Position numbers and translations under genes: made by a program. From contig JBEVNX010000079.1 in NCBI GenBank assembly GCA_040507895.1, forward strand, positions 1 through 26,657: a stretch of DNA of 26,657 nt. Reading direction: 5' to 3'. Shown piece after piece: positions 1 to 7,054 of this stretch (position 1 is the first letter of the stretch; each line of letters begins with the position of its first letter). A model generated the notes under the pieces. The model was not told where the DNA came from, searched no databases, and was given only the letters and a program-made list of their open reading frames with translations. The stretch comes from JBEVNX01 sp040507895 (GTDB lineage Bacteria > Desulfobacterota > Binatia > JACPRU01).

Positions 1-133
1 ACGCGCCTGCGCGACGCCCGTTCCTGCAGCAGTGCCCACTCGAAAGGCAGTCGTCTCTCCGGCACGTACGCAAAGACTCCGTGAAATGTTCGGGGTCACG
101 CGGATTCCGACCGCGAGTAGTCGATCGGCCGCG

Positions 134-149
134 TGGCATCTCTCTTGCT
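134..149 (+). promoter_or_regulatory. Sigma-54 (RpoN) promoter upstream of the porin-receiver-amt operon
   Basis: The sequence TGGCAT-N5-TTGCT matches the RpoN consensus TGGCACG-N4-TTGCW. The invariant GG (135-136) and GC (147-148) are exactly 12 bases apart. It mismatches only at the weaker C and G after TGGCA. Transcription would start near 160, leaving a leader of about 50 nt before the porin ATG at 210. Sigma-54 with NtrC is the classical control of ammonium transporter operons, so the site fits its context. I did not find a convincing NtrC box in bases 1-130. Confidence 0.7.
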
Positions 150-161
150 CGTCTCGCCGCA

Positions 162-177
162 AGCGGATCCGTCCGCT
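162..177 (+). other. Short stem-loop in the porin leader
   Basis: AGCGGA-TCCG-TCCGCT is a perfect 6-bp stem with a 4-base loop. It lies within a few bases of the transcription start predicted from the sigma-54 site and about 25 nt before the ribosome binding site (GGGAGGAA, near 200-207). It could stabilise the 5' end of the mRNA, but such short GC stems are common in DNA of this composition. Confidence 0.25.
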
Positions 178-209
178 CACGACTCACAAGGAAAACCCAG
201 GGAGGAAGC

Positions 210-1460
210 ATGAAGCTGAGGAAGGCAATCATCTCATGCGCGATCATCGGGCTCGGGGCGTTGCCGTCGCTGGCGACGGCCGAGGAGGCGCCCCCACCCC
301 AGCCAGCGCCCGCACCCGCTACGGAACCTTCGAAGACGCTCGATGAACGGGTCACGGACATCGAGAAGCAGATCGAGCGCATCGCCGACTTCGAACTGAG
401 CGGCATGATCTACACGTCGTACCTCTGGAACTTCAACGAGCCCGACAATCGCCAAAACTCGCTGCGCTCGCTTGATAACCAGGACAATACCTTCGGCTTA
501 GACCTGTTCCAGCTCGGCATCGGCAAGAAGGGCCCCGGGGGTCTGTCGGCCTTTATCAAGCTCGACGTTGGAAACACCGCGAGCCGCATCGGCGCGGATT
601 GGTCTGGCAATGGACAGTTCACCGGCGTCACCGGCGATTCGGGCGATTTCGAGATCGAGGAGGTCTACGCCAACTACGCACCCGACTGGTCTCACGGCCT
701 GTCGGCGAAGTTCGGCAAGTTCGTCACCCTGCTCGGCGCCGAGGTGATCGAAGCGCCGCTCAACATGAACTATAGCCGATCGTTCTTGTTCGGCTTCGCG
801 ATCCCCTTCACGAATACCGGTCTGATGTTCAACTACCCCATCACGGATTCCTTGCAGACCAACCTCGGCGTGGTGAACGGCTGGGACAACGTCGCCGACA
901 ACAACAACGGCAAGACGTTCATGGGCAACGTCGCCTGGACGGCGAACCCGCATTTCTCGCTGATCGTCAACGGCATCTTCGGGCCCGAGGAGAACGACAC
1001 CAGTAGTCACCCCCGTGGAGTCGCAGACGTCGTCTCCACGATCACCTTCGATCCGGTGACGATCTCACTCAACGGCGACTACGGGAGCGAGGGCGCCGCG
1101 GCGCTCAACGGCGACACCGCCGAGTGGTACGGCTTCTCCGGCGTCGTCGGGGTAACGCTCAAGGATCTCATCTGCCTTCCCGCGGGCGCCTACGTCCGCG
1201 GCGAGGTCTTCCGTGACCAGGGCGGCTTCCGAACGGGCACCGACCAGACGCTCTGGGAGATCACGTTCACCGGCAAGTACTTTCTCACCGAGAAGCTGAC
1301 CATCTGGGTGGAGTACCGCCACGACGGCTCGGACGAGAGCGTGTTCACCAAGAACGGCACGATCGACACCTTCGACCCGACGACCGGGGAAACCACGACG
1401 ACGTTCCCGACCCGAGACTACCAAGACACGATCTCGATCGCGGCGAGCTACGTCTTCTAA
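210..1460 (+). CDS. Outer-membrane beta-barrel porin, OmpL/BBP2-like
   Basis: This is a 416-residue outer-membrane protein. The ATG at 210 was chosen because GGGAGGAA lies just upstream and a clean signal peptide follows (MKLRKA, hydrophobic core, cleavage near TATA-EE). After the signal come a Pro/Ala-rich stretch and a short helical segment (about residues 40-57, DERVTDIEKQIERI). The rest is alternating amphipathic beta strands and ends in the terminal Phe (SYVF) typical of BamA-inserted barrels. Size and strand pattern resemble the putative beta-barrel porin-2 / OmpL-like group. It is the first gene of an operon with a receiver protein (12-nt gap) and an ammonium transporter, under a sigma-54 promoter, so it may admit ammonium or a small nitrogen compound across the outer membrane. 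The substrate is inferred only from context. Confidence 0.85.
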   Translation: MKLRKAIISCAIIGLGALPSLATAEEAPPPQPAPAPATEPSKTLDERVTDIEKQIERIADFELSGMIYTSYLWNFNEPDNRQNSLRSLDNQDNTFGLDLFQLGIGKKGPGGLSAFIKLDVGNTASRIGADWSGNGQFTGVTGDSGDFEIEEVYANYAPDWSHGLSAKFGKFVTLLGAEVIEAPLNMNYSRSFLFGFAIPFTNTGLMFNYPITDSLQTNLGVVNGWDNVADNNNGKTFMGNVAWTANPHFSLIVNGIFGPEENDTSSHPRGVADVVSTITFDPVTISLNGDYGSEGAAALNGDTAEWYGFSGVVGVTLKDLICLPAGAYVRGEVFRDQGGFRTGTDQTLWEITFTGKYFLTEKLTIWVEYRHDGSDESVFTKNGTIDTFDPTTGETTTTFPTRDYQDTISIAASYVF

Positions 1461-1472
1461 GCTGAGCTAGGA

Positions 1473-1937
1473 ATGCCGATGGGCCGGAGCCGGAGCCGCG
1501 GCGAGGTCGGTCGCCGAAGTCCTTCTTCGCCGGGCCCGGCATCCGGGCCCACGACGTCTCGCATCGTACTCATCGCCGACGATGACGAAACCACCCGCAT
1601 TGTACTGCAGCGCTTCTTCACCAAGCTCGGCTGGCTCGCGCTCCCGGTCGACGACGGCGGCGAGATCTGGCCGATCCTCGAGCGCGAAGACGTCGCCGCG
1701 CTGGTGCTCGACTTGAACATGCCGGGCGTGAACGGCTGGGAAGTGCTCCGCCGGTTGCGCGACGACTTCCGCTATCGCGGGCGCGCGATGCGCGTGATCG
1801 TTCTGTCCGCACAGGCCGATGCCGACAGCCGTGACTTCGCGCTCGGGCTCGGGGCCGCATGCTTCTTTTCCAAGCCCGTAGACCTCGGCGAGCTCTCCCG
1901 CGCGGTTCTGCCGGCGCTGGATCCACTACGCTCTTGA
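1473..1937 (+). CDS. Stand-alone response-regulator receiver (CheY-like) protein
   Basis: A 154-residue protein with one receiver domain (about residues 30-150) and no output domain. The phosphorylation-site residues are all present: acidic cluster D36/D37/D38, phospho-acceptor D80 in VLDLNMPG, S112 in VLSAQ and K134 in FFSKPVD. The first 28 residues are Ser/Pro/Arg-rich and look unstructured, so translation could begin at the second Met (1479). The gene starts 12 nt after the porin stop, and amt follows 53 nt downstream, which makes an operon. No histidine kinase is nearby. Many ammonium-transporter operons carry a P-II (GlnK) regulator in this position. Here a receiver domain takes its place and might act by protein-protein contact with the transporter or with an unlinked kinase; that role is inference. 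Confidence 0.88.
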   Translation: MPMGRSRSRGEVGRRSPSSPGPASGPTTSRIVLIADDDETTRIVLQRFFTKLGWLALPVDDGGEIWPILEREDVAALVLDLNMPGVNGWEVLRRLRDDFRYRGRAMRVIVLSAQADADSRDFALGLGAACFFSKPVDLGELSRAVLPALDPLRS

Positions 1938-1977
1938 CTCGGGGGGGTCGTTTTCGCTGTTTTACCAAACCTTTTTC

Positions 1978-1986
1978 GGAGGAGGA
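1978..1986 (+). promoter_or_regulatory. Strong ribosome binding site fixing the amt start
   Basis: GGAGGAGGA lies directly upstream of the ATG at 1991. It favours that start over any in-frame upstream start inside the receiver gene, and gives a protein that begins with a normal signal peptide. Confidence 0.75.
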
Positions 1987-1990
1987 TCTC

Positions 1991-3349
1991 ATGGAATTGG
2001 CGCGACGGGGTGGCGCGGCACGATTCGCCGCTGCGGGAACCATTCTACCCTTCTTGCTCACCTCCGCGACGGCGTTCGCGGACGAAGCCGCGGCGGCGGC
2101 TCCGAAGTTCGACACTGGGGACACGGCGTGGATGCTCACCAGCTCCGCATTGGTGTTGATGATGACCATCCCCGGCCTCGCACTCTTCTACGGCGGTCTG
2201 GTGCGACCGAAGAACGTGCTCTCGACCCTCATGCACAGCTTCTTCTGCGCTGCGCTGATCAGCATCACTTGGGTCCTGTTCGGGTACTCGCTCGCCTTCG
2301 GACCCGACGTCGGCGGCATCGTCGGCGGCACGTCATTCTTCGGCCTGAGCGGTGTGCTCGGCACCGCGAGCGCCCTGGCACCGACGATCCCGCAGATGCT
2401 GTTCGTCATCTACCAGGCGACGTTCGCGATCATCACTCCTGCACTGATCTCCGGCACCTTTGCCGAGCGCATGCGCTTCCCGGCGTTCGCGCTCTACATG
2501 CTGCTGTGGTCCACGCTGATCTACAACCCGCTCGCGCATTGGGTGTGGGGCGGTGGTTGGATCGGCACCCAGGTCGGGGCGCTCGACTTCGCCGGCGGGA
2601 CGGTGGTTCACATCTCGAGCGGCGTCTCGGCGCTGGTGACCGCACTCTATCTCGGCAAGCGCCTCGGCTATCCGGATACCCCGATGCCGCCGCACAATCT
2701 ACCGTTCAGCGTGATCGGAGCCTCGCTCCTGTGGGTCGGGTGGTTCGGCTTCAACTCCGGCAGCGCCGTATCCTCGGGCGAGCTCGCCGCCACCGCCTTC
2801 GTCAACACGAACACCGGGGCGGCCGCGGCAGCCCTCGGCTGGCTAGGCGCGGAATGGCTACGCTCGGGTAAGCCGACGATGCTGGGCGCCGCGTCGGGGG
2901 CTGTCGCCGGCTTGGTGGCGATCACGCCAGCGGCCGGCTTCGTGACGCCGATGGCAGCGATCGTCATCGGCGGGCTCGGCGGCGCCATCTGCTATCTCGC
3001 AGTCAGCATGAAGCCTCGCTTCGGCTACGACGACGCCTTGGACGTGGTCGGAGTCCACATGGTGGGCGGTACGCTCGGCGCGCTTCTCACCGGCGTGTTC
3101 GCCACCGAGCAAGTCAACTCCGCGATCCCGACTCTGACGCTCGGGCTCCATGGCGGCCTGGTCTACGGCTATCCGACGATGGTCGTGAAGCAGCTCATCG
3201 CCATCGTCGCGACCTACGTGTTCTGCGGCGTCGGCACGTTCCTCATCCTGACGGTCGTCAACGCGATCACACCGCTGCGCGCGGAAGTCGACGACGAGCG
3301 GATGGGACTCGACCTCTCACAGCACAGCGAGACCGGCTACTCGTCATGA
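1991..3349 (+). CDS. amtB: Ammonium transporter, Amt/MEP/Rh family
   Basis: A 452-residue inner-membrane channel for ammonium or ammonia. Residues 1-30 form a cleavable signal peptide (ending TAFA-DE), as is usual for AmtB. About eleven membrane helices follow. Family hallmarks are visible: DTAWML near residue 44, PGLALFYGGLVR (61-72), ERMRFPAF (159-166), DFAGGTVVHIS (199-209), WFGFNSGSA (251-259) and DVVGVHMVGG (351-360). The conserved Asp is D199 and the pore twin histidines are H207 and H356, matching D160/H168/H318 of E. coli AmtB. The C-terminal tail (about 430-452) is cytoplasmic and carries the usual acidic stretch. The gene is last in the porin-receiver-amt operon. No glnK lies next to it, which is unusual for this family. 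Confidence 0.95.
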   Translation: MELARRGGAARFAAAGTILPFLLTSATAFADEAAAAAPKFDTGDTAWMLTSSALVLMMTIPGLALFYGGLVRPKNVLSTLMHSFFCAALISITWVLFGYSLAFGPDVGGIVGGTSFFGLSGVLGTASALAPTIPQMLFVIYQATFAIITPALISGTFAERMRFPAFALYMLLWSTLIYNPLAHWVWGGGWIGTQVGALDFAGGTVVHISSGVSALVTALYLGKRLGYPDTPMPPHNLPFSVIGASLLWVGWFGFNSGSAVSSGELAATAFVNTNTGAAAAALGWLGAEWLRSGKPTMLGAASGAVAGLVAITPAAGFVTPMAAIVIGGLGGAICYLAVSMKPRFGYDDALDVVGVHMVGGTLGALLTGVFATEQVNSAIPTLTLGLHGGLVYGYPTMVVKQLIAIVATYVFCGVGTFLILTVVNAITPLRAEVDDERMGLDLSQHSETGYSS

Positions 3350-3379
3350 GGGGCTCGACTCATCTCCTTCGGCAGCCCC
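3350..3379 (+). terminator. Possible hairpin after amt
   Basis: GGGGCT (3350-3355), starting right after the amt stop, pairs with AGCCCC (3374-3379) across an 18-nt loop. No T-run follows, so it is at best a weak or factor-dependent terminator. The remaining bases to 3481 form the gap between convergent genes, and I see nothing else there. Confidence 0.25.
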
Positions 3380-3481
3380 CGTAGCCGCCGAGGCGGCAAG
3401 CGGAGCGGGCGAGGCCGCCCGGGTCGGACTCTTCGGGTCCACCGTTGCGGCCTCGTCGCTCTCGGCCAGCCAGCGCGCCTT

Positions 3482-4312
3482 CTAGGACGCTAGCGCGAAC
3501 ACCATCAGCGCGAGCACCTCGACGACTTCGGCGCCGGCGTCGAGACCCTGGGTCGTTACGCCGCCGATACGGCGATCGAAGTAAAGGCGCAGGCCCAGAA
3601 CCGCGAGCGCGCCGAGAATCAGCACCAGCAGGCCGAGCGCGCCGGAAAGCAAGAGCGTGACGAGCGCGGCGGATCCGACGGAGATCGCGAGCTCCCGCGT
3701 GGTGAGACTCGGGTCGAACGGCGTACCGCCATCGGGCGAATCGCCGGCGCGCGAGCCGAACGCGAGCGCGACGAGCGCGGTGCGACCGAGCATGGGCGGC
3801 AGCACGACCCCGATGAGTCGCATCGGATCGGAGAGGAGATCGAGACTCCGCACCTTGAGAATCAGCAGAAAGGCGATCGCCGCCGTTCCGGCTGCGCCGA
3901 GGCGGCGGTCCCGCATCGTCGCCATCGCCCAATCGCGGCCGCGAAACCCGATCAGTCCGTCCGCCGTGTTCGCGAAGCCGTCGAGCTGGCGGCCCGCGCT
4001 GAGCACGGCGAGCGCGCCGACGAGGAGCACGCTGGTGATCTCCTGACCGAGGAACGTGCGGAGCACCCAATCGAGGGCGGCGACGCAGAGGCCGATCGAG
4101 AGCCCGACCGCGGGATAGAAGAGCGCCGAGGCGCCCACCGCGAGCTTCGCCGCCTCGGTCGACCGGCCGAGGATGGTCAGGTCATAGAGCGCCGTGCGAA
4201 AGCCGGCTCCGAGCTCGCGCGGCGAGAGTGTTGCCGCCGTAGTCATCTCCGCGTCCGAACGCGTCGAGTCCGCTGTCGGGGGCGCTTCGGGAGATCGCGA
4301 GACGACGGACAT
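3482..4312 (-). CDS. cobS: CobS-like membrane transferase (adenosylcobinamide-GDP ribazoletransferase family, divergent)
   Basis: A 276-residue polytopic inner-membrane protein of the CobS family, whose members join the lower-ligand nucleotide to the corrin ring in the last steps of cobalamin synthesis. Recognisable family segments are FYPAVGLSIG (65-74), LDGFANTADG (110-119), MRDRRLGAAG (133-142) and IGGVTTQGLDAG (249-260). Several differ from E. coli CobS as I recall it: HLDGLADTCDG has become QLDGFANTADG (second Asp to Asn), MRDSRLG has become MRDRRLG, and GGQTGDTLGA has become GGVTTQGLDAG. No other cobalamin gene is in the window. Activity on the standard substrates is therefore uncertain. 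The start at 4312 leaves 15 nt after the upstream glycosyltransferase, so the two are probably co-transcribed. M23 (4246) is an alternative start closer to the family's usual N terminus. Confidence 0.72.
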   Translation of the reverse strand: MSVVSRSPEAPPTADSTRSDAEMTTAATLSPRELGAGFRTALYDLTILGRSTEAAKLAVGASALFYPAVGLSIGLCVAALDWVLRTFLGQEITSVLLVGALAVLSAGRQLDGFANTADGLIGFRGRDWAMATMRDRRLGAAGTAAIAFLLILKVRSLDLLSDPMRLIGVVLPPMLGRTALVALAFGSRAGDSPDGGTPFDPSLTTRELAISVGSAALVTLLLSGALGLLVLILGALAVLGLRLYFDRRIGGVTTQGLDAGAEVVEVLALMVFALAS

Positions 4313-4327
4313 GACGACCGACCCACT

Positions 4328-4996
4328 CTATCTCATGGGGGGCAATCGCTCTAGCACCGCGCGAGTCGACGTCAAGCCTTCGACTCGTCGCTGCGCGATG
4401 TCCACTCTCAACCGTTCGAGCGCGGCGCGATCGTCGACGTCATAGCAGCCGGACACCATCTCCGGCTCGATACCCGCTTCGCGCGCGGCTGCTACCGTGG
4501 CACGGAGCACGTCGGCGCCACCCCAGCGGATTCCCGCAAACACCGGGGGCACCGCGCGAGCGCCGATGAGATAGTAGCCTCCGTCGTCGGCTGGCCCGAG
4601 GACCAACCGCGAGCCCGCGGCGAGGCGGCGGAAAGCATCCTCGAGCGCAACGAGCGGCACGTGGGGAATATCCGAGCCGATGAGCACCACGCTTGAGTGG
4701 CCAGACTCGAACGAGCGCGCCATCGCCGCCCCCATGCGCTCGCCGAGGCTTCGGCCTTGTTGAGGAAACGACCGGTCGCGCCCGCCGATTTCGTCGGCGA
4801 ACGGCGACCCCGCCGGCTCGAAAGCCCAATAGGTCGTCCACCTCGGATGGCGAGCGAGGCGGCGTTGCAGATCCGACAGGAAGGCTCGGTAGAGGTCTGC
4901 GGCGGCCGCGTGGCCGATCGTGGCTGCGAGGCGCCGCTTCACCCAACCTGGACGCGGGTAGCGGGCGAGCACGACCAGCGCCTCGTTCCGCAACAC
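4328..4996 (-). CDS. TIGR04282/DUF2064-type nucleotidyl- or glycosyltransferase (GT-A fold)
   Basis: A protein of about 222 residues with the small GT-A or MobA-like fold. Visible motifs are the N-terminal loop ARYPRPGWVKRRL (11-23, with K20), LIGSDIP (105-111), the metal-binding GPADDGGYYLIG (134-145), a tryptophan in IRWGG (156-160) and YDVDD (185-189). This pattern is typical of the TIGR04282 family, some members of which sit in arsenosugar loci. No arsenic genes are present here. The start is uncertain. The GTG at 4996 is preceded by AAGGAG about 14 nt away, while the GTG at 5011 sits directly against that sequence and a TTG lies at 4993. I see no convincing continuation of the family fold further upstream. 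The gene is divergent from htrA and lies 15 nt before the cobS-like gene. Confidence 0.8.
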   Translation of the reverse strand: MLRNEALVVLARYPRPGWVKRRLAATIGHAAAADLYRAFLSDLQRRLARHPRWTTYWAFEPAGSPFADEIGGRDRSFPQQGRSLGERMGAAMARSFESGHSSVVLIGSDIPHVPLVALEDAFRRLAAGSRLVLGPADDGGYYLIGARAVPPVFAGIRWGGADVLRATVAAAREAGIEPEMVSGCYDVDDRAALERLRVDIAQRRVEGLTSTRAVLERLPPMR

Positions 4997-5014
4997 ACCT
5001 GTATCGGGCACTCC

Positions 5015-5043
5015 TTGATGTATGCCAGAATCCAGTTCATAAG
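5015..5043 (+). promoter_or_regulatory. Candidate sigma-70-type promoter for htrA
   Basis: TTGATG (5015-5020), a 17-bp spacer, then CATAAG (5038-5043). Each hexamer matches four of six consensus bases. It lies in the divergent gap about 70 bp before the htrA start. Confidence 0.3.
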
Positions 5044-5095
5044 GCCTGCCTTTGCCGCATCCTGCGTGCAACCGGCCGGCCACGGTCACCGGTAC

Positions 5096-5103
5096 AGGAG
5101 GAG
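5096..5103 (+). promoter_or_regulatory. Ribosome binding site of htrA
   Basis: AGGAGGAG lies 8 nt before the ATG at 5112. It supports that start over the TTG directly before it at 5109. Confidence 0.75.
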
Positions 5104-5111
5104 TGTAGTTG

Positions 5112-6560
5112 ATGAACCGTCCGGCATTGTCGCTGCGGATCCTCGCGGTCGCGATCTGCTGCTTGCCCTTGCACGTGCGCGCCGACGAGTTGACGGCGCC
5201 GGTTCCGCTGCCTTCGTTCGCCGACATCGTCAAGGACGTGATCCCCTCGGTCGTGAACATCTCCACCACCCACACGGTCAAGCGTCCCGAGATGCCGGGC
5301 GGGCGCTCCGGCGATCCGATGGAAGAGTTCATGCGTCGTTTCTTCGACCAGATGCCGAAGAGCTACAAGGAACGAAGCCTCGGCTCGGGCGTCATCGTTT
5401 CCGCGGACGGCGAGATCCTCACCAACGACCACGTCGTCGGTGCGGCGGAGAACGTCGAGGTGGTGTTGGAGAATCAGAAGCGCTTCAAGGCGAAGGTCGT
5501 CGGTCGCGACAAGAAGACGGACCTCGCGCTTCTCCACATCGAAGCCGACCACCCGCTTCCCGCCGCCAAGCTCGCGAAGGGCGACGACGTGCGGGTCGGA
5601 GACTGGGTCATCGCCATCGGCAACCCCTTCGGACTCGGCGAGACCGTGACCGCCGGCATCGTCAGCGCCAAGGGGCGAGCGATCGGGGCGGGTCCGTACG
5701 ACGACTTCATCCAGACCGACGCGTCCATCAATCCCGGGAACTCCGGCGGTCCGCTACTCAATGCGCGTGGCGAAGTCGTCGGCATCAACAGTGCGATCTA
5801 CAGTCAGAGCGGCGGCAACATCGGCATCGGCTTCGCGATCCCGATCGACATGGCGGCACGGATCGCTGATTCGCTGCGTTCGCAGGGCAAGGTCGTGCGC
5901 GGCTGGCTCGGCGTTGCGATTCAGGACGTGACTCCGGAGCTGGCCAAGGCGATCGGCCTCGAGAAAGCGACTGGAGCGCTCGTCGCCGACGTGGTCAAGG
6001 ACGGTCCGGCGGAAAAGGCGGGGGTCCGACGCGGCGACGTCATCGTCGGATATCAGGGCAAAGACATCGGCACGAGCCGCGACCTGCCGATCCGCGTCGC
6101 ACAGACGCCGGTCGGCACCAAGGCGGAATTGAAGATCGTGCGCGAGGGCGAGGCCCGAACGATCACCGCCGAGATCGGTGAGCTGAAGGACAAGGATTCG
6201 ACGACCGAGGTCGCCAAGGCCCCGCCGCGCCTCGGGTTGCAGGTCGACAAACTGAGCCCGCAGGTCGCCGAGAGGCTCGGCATTGCACCCGAGACCAAGG
6301 GAGTGGTGGTCACGAGCGTCGATCCGGGTAGTCCGGCCGACGACGCGGAGATGCGCCCTGGAGACGTGATCCGCGAGGTCGACCGCAAACCGGTTGCTTC
6401 CCCCGAGGCGTTCGACAAGGCCCTCGCGGCGCGCAAGCCCGGGAAGCCGTTGTTGCTGCTCGTGCAGCGCGGCGACTCGACGCTGTTCATCACGATCGCC
6501 CCGGAGACCGAATCGCCTTCGCCGGAGGCGTCCCCCGAAGGGGGCGAGGGCGAGCAGTGA
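5112..6560 (+). CDS. degP: Periplasmic Do-family serine protease (DegP/HtrA/MucD type)
   Basis: A 482-residue periplasmic protease and chaperone for envelope protein quality control. A signal peptide covers residues 1-24 (cleavage near VRA-DE). The trypsin-like domain spans about 35-255 with the full triad: H107 in TNDHVVG, D137 in KTDLAL and S211 in GNSGGPL. The Q-linker region (55-88) carries the Met/Phe-rich MEEFMRRFFDQMP segment seen in the DegP LA loop. Two PDZ domains follow, at about 265-355 (starting GWLGVAIQ) and 373-462 (starting LGLQV). The tail is Glu/Pro/Ser-rich. Two PDZ domains and this length match DegP/DegQ/MucD rather than single-PDZ DegS. It is divergent from the glycosyltransferase-cobS pair. 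Its regulation is not clear from sequence, and I did not find an obvious sigma-E or CpxR site. Confidence 0.95.
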   Translation: MNRPALSLRILAVAICCLPLHVRADELTAPVPLPSFADIVKDVIPSVVNISTTHTVKRPEMPGGRSGDPMEEFMRRFFDQMPKSYKERSLGSGVIVSADGEILTNDHVVGAAENVEVVLENQKRFKAKVVGRDKKTDLALLHIEADHPLPAAKLAKGDDVRVGDWVIAIGNPFGLGETVTAGIVSAKGRAIGAGPYDDFIQTDASINPGNSGGPLLNARGEVVGINSAIYSQSGGNIGIGFAIPIDMAARIADSLRSQGKVVRGWLGVAIQDVTPELAKAIGLEKATGALVADVVKDGPAEKAGVRRGDVIVGYQGKDIGTSRDLPIRVAQTPVGTKAELKIVREGEARTITAEIGELKDKDSTTEVAKAPPRLGLQVDKLSPQVAERLGIAPETKGVVVTSVDPGSPADDAEMRPGDVIREVDRKPVASPEAFDKALAARKPGKPLLLLVQRGDSTLFITIAPETESPSPEASPEGGEGEQ

Positions 6561-6601
6561 CGCCCGCTCGGGGTACGTTGTGAAATCCCCCGCGGCGGGC
6601 G
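6561..6601 (+). terminator. Strong GC hairpin after htrA
   Basis: CGCCCGC (6561-6567) pairs with GCGGGCG (6595-6601), and inner CGGGG (6569-6573) pairs with CCCCG (6588-6592), with small bulges between the two stems. It begins on the base after the htrA stop. No T-tract follows; TATGATTGTG comes directly after. It may end or stabilise the htrA message. Confidence 0.4.
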
Positions 6602-6607
6602 TATGAT
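6578..6607 (+). promoter_or_regulatory. Candidate promoter giving a leaderless transcript
   Basis: TTGTGA (6578-6583), an 18-bp spacer and TATGAT (6602-6607, five of six to TATAAT). The GTG start of the next gene is at 6614, only 6 nt after the -10 box, which is the spacing expected when transcription starts at the start codon. No Shine-Dalgarno sequence precedes that GTG. Confidence 0.4.
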
Positions 6608-6613
6608 TGTGTC

Positions 6614-6958
6614 GTGAGGTCTCCGCCGCTCATCCCCGCGGACGTCGCTGCACGCTTGTTCGTGCTCATCGCCGCAATGCTGTCGGCGGGCTCGTTGGTG
6701 CTGGCCGTGCCGAGCTTGGGCGACGGAGACTTCGGTCAGGGCCTGCTGCTCCTCGGTATCGCGGTCTTCGCGGGCTGGATGGCGACCGCGATCCACCAGT
6801 TCCAGCAACGCTTGGCCGCGATGGACGAAGTCGTCCGCCAAGGCCGTCGCCGAGTCGAGCAATCCGAAGCGGTCCTGGAAGAGATGCGCCGCCTGGCCAA
6901 GTCACTGCGCGCCTCCTCGTCCGCGGACGACAACGAGGAAGACCGAACCGTCCACTAG
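6614..6958 (+). CDS. Small membrane protein with C-terminal coiled coil
   Basis: A 114-residue protein of unknown function. It has two predicted membrane helices (about residues 13-31 and 41-61), then a charged helical stretch (about 62-102, HQFQQRLAAMDEVVRQ onward) with coiled-coil character, and a short acidic tail. I do not recognise the family. Codon use resembles neighbouring genes (G/C-rich third positions), which supports it being real. It starts with GTG and has no ribosome binding site, but a good -10 box lies 6 nt upstream. It follows htrA by 53 nt, so an envelope-stress connection is possible but unproven. Confidence 0.7.
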   Translation: MRSPPLIPADVAARLFVLIAAMLSAGSLVLAVPSLGDGDFGQGLLLLGIAVFAGWMATAIHQFQQRLAAMDEVVRQGRRRVEQSEAVLEEMRRLAKSLRASSSADDNEEDRTVH

Positions 6959-7054
6959 CGACTCGACGCCCGTGCGGGGCGAGCGGATTCACGACGCACC
7001 GGCACGGCGCCACGAGTCGAATCGGATCGAGCGATCCGTCGCGACTCATCGCCC

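Noticed and set aside
4697..5869. A 390-codon + strand frame overlapping the glycosyltransferase and the htrA start
   Set aside because: The translation becomes Arg/Gly-rich where it runs out of frame through htrA. The htrA frame carries the protease triad.
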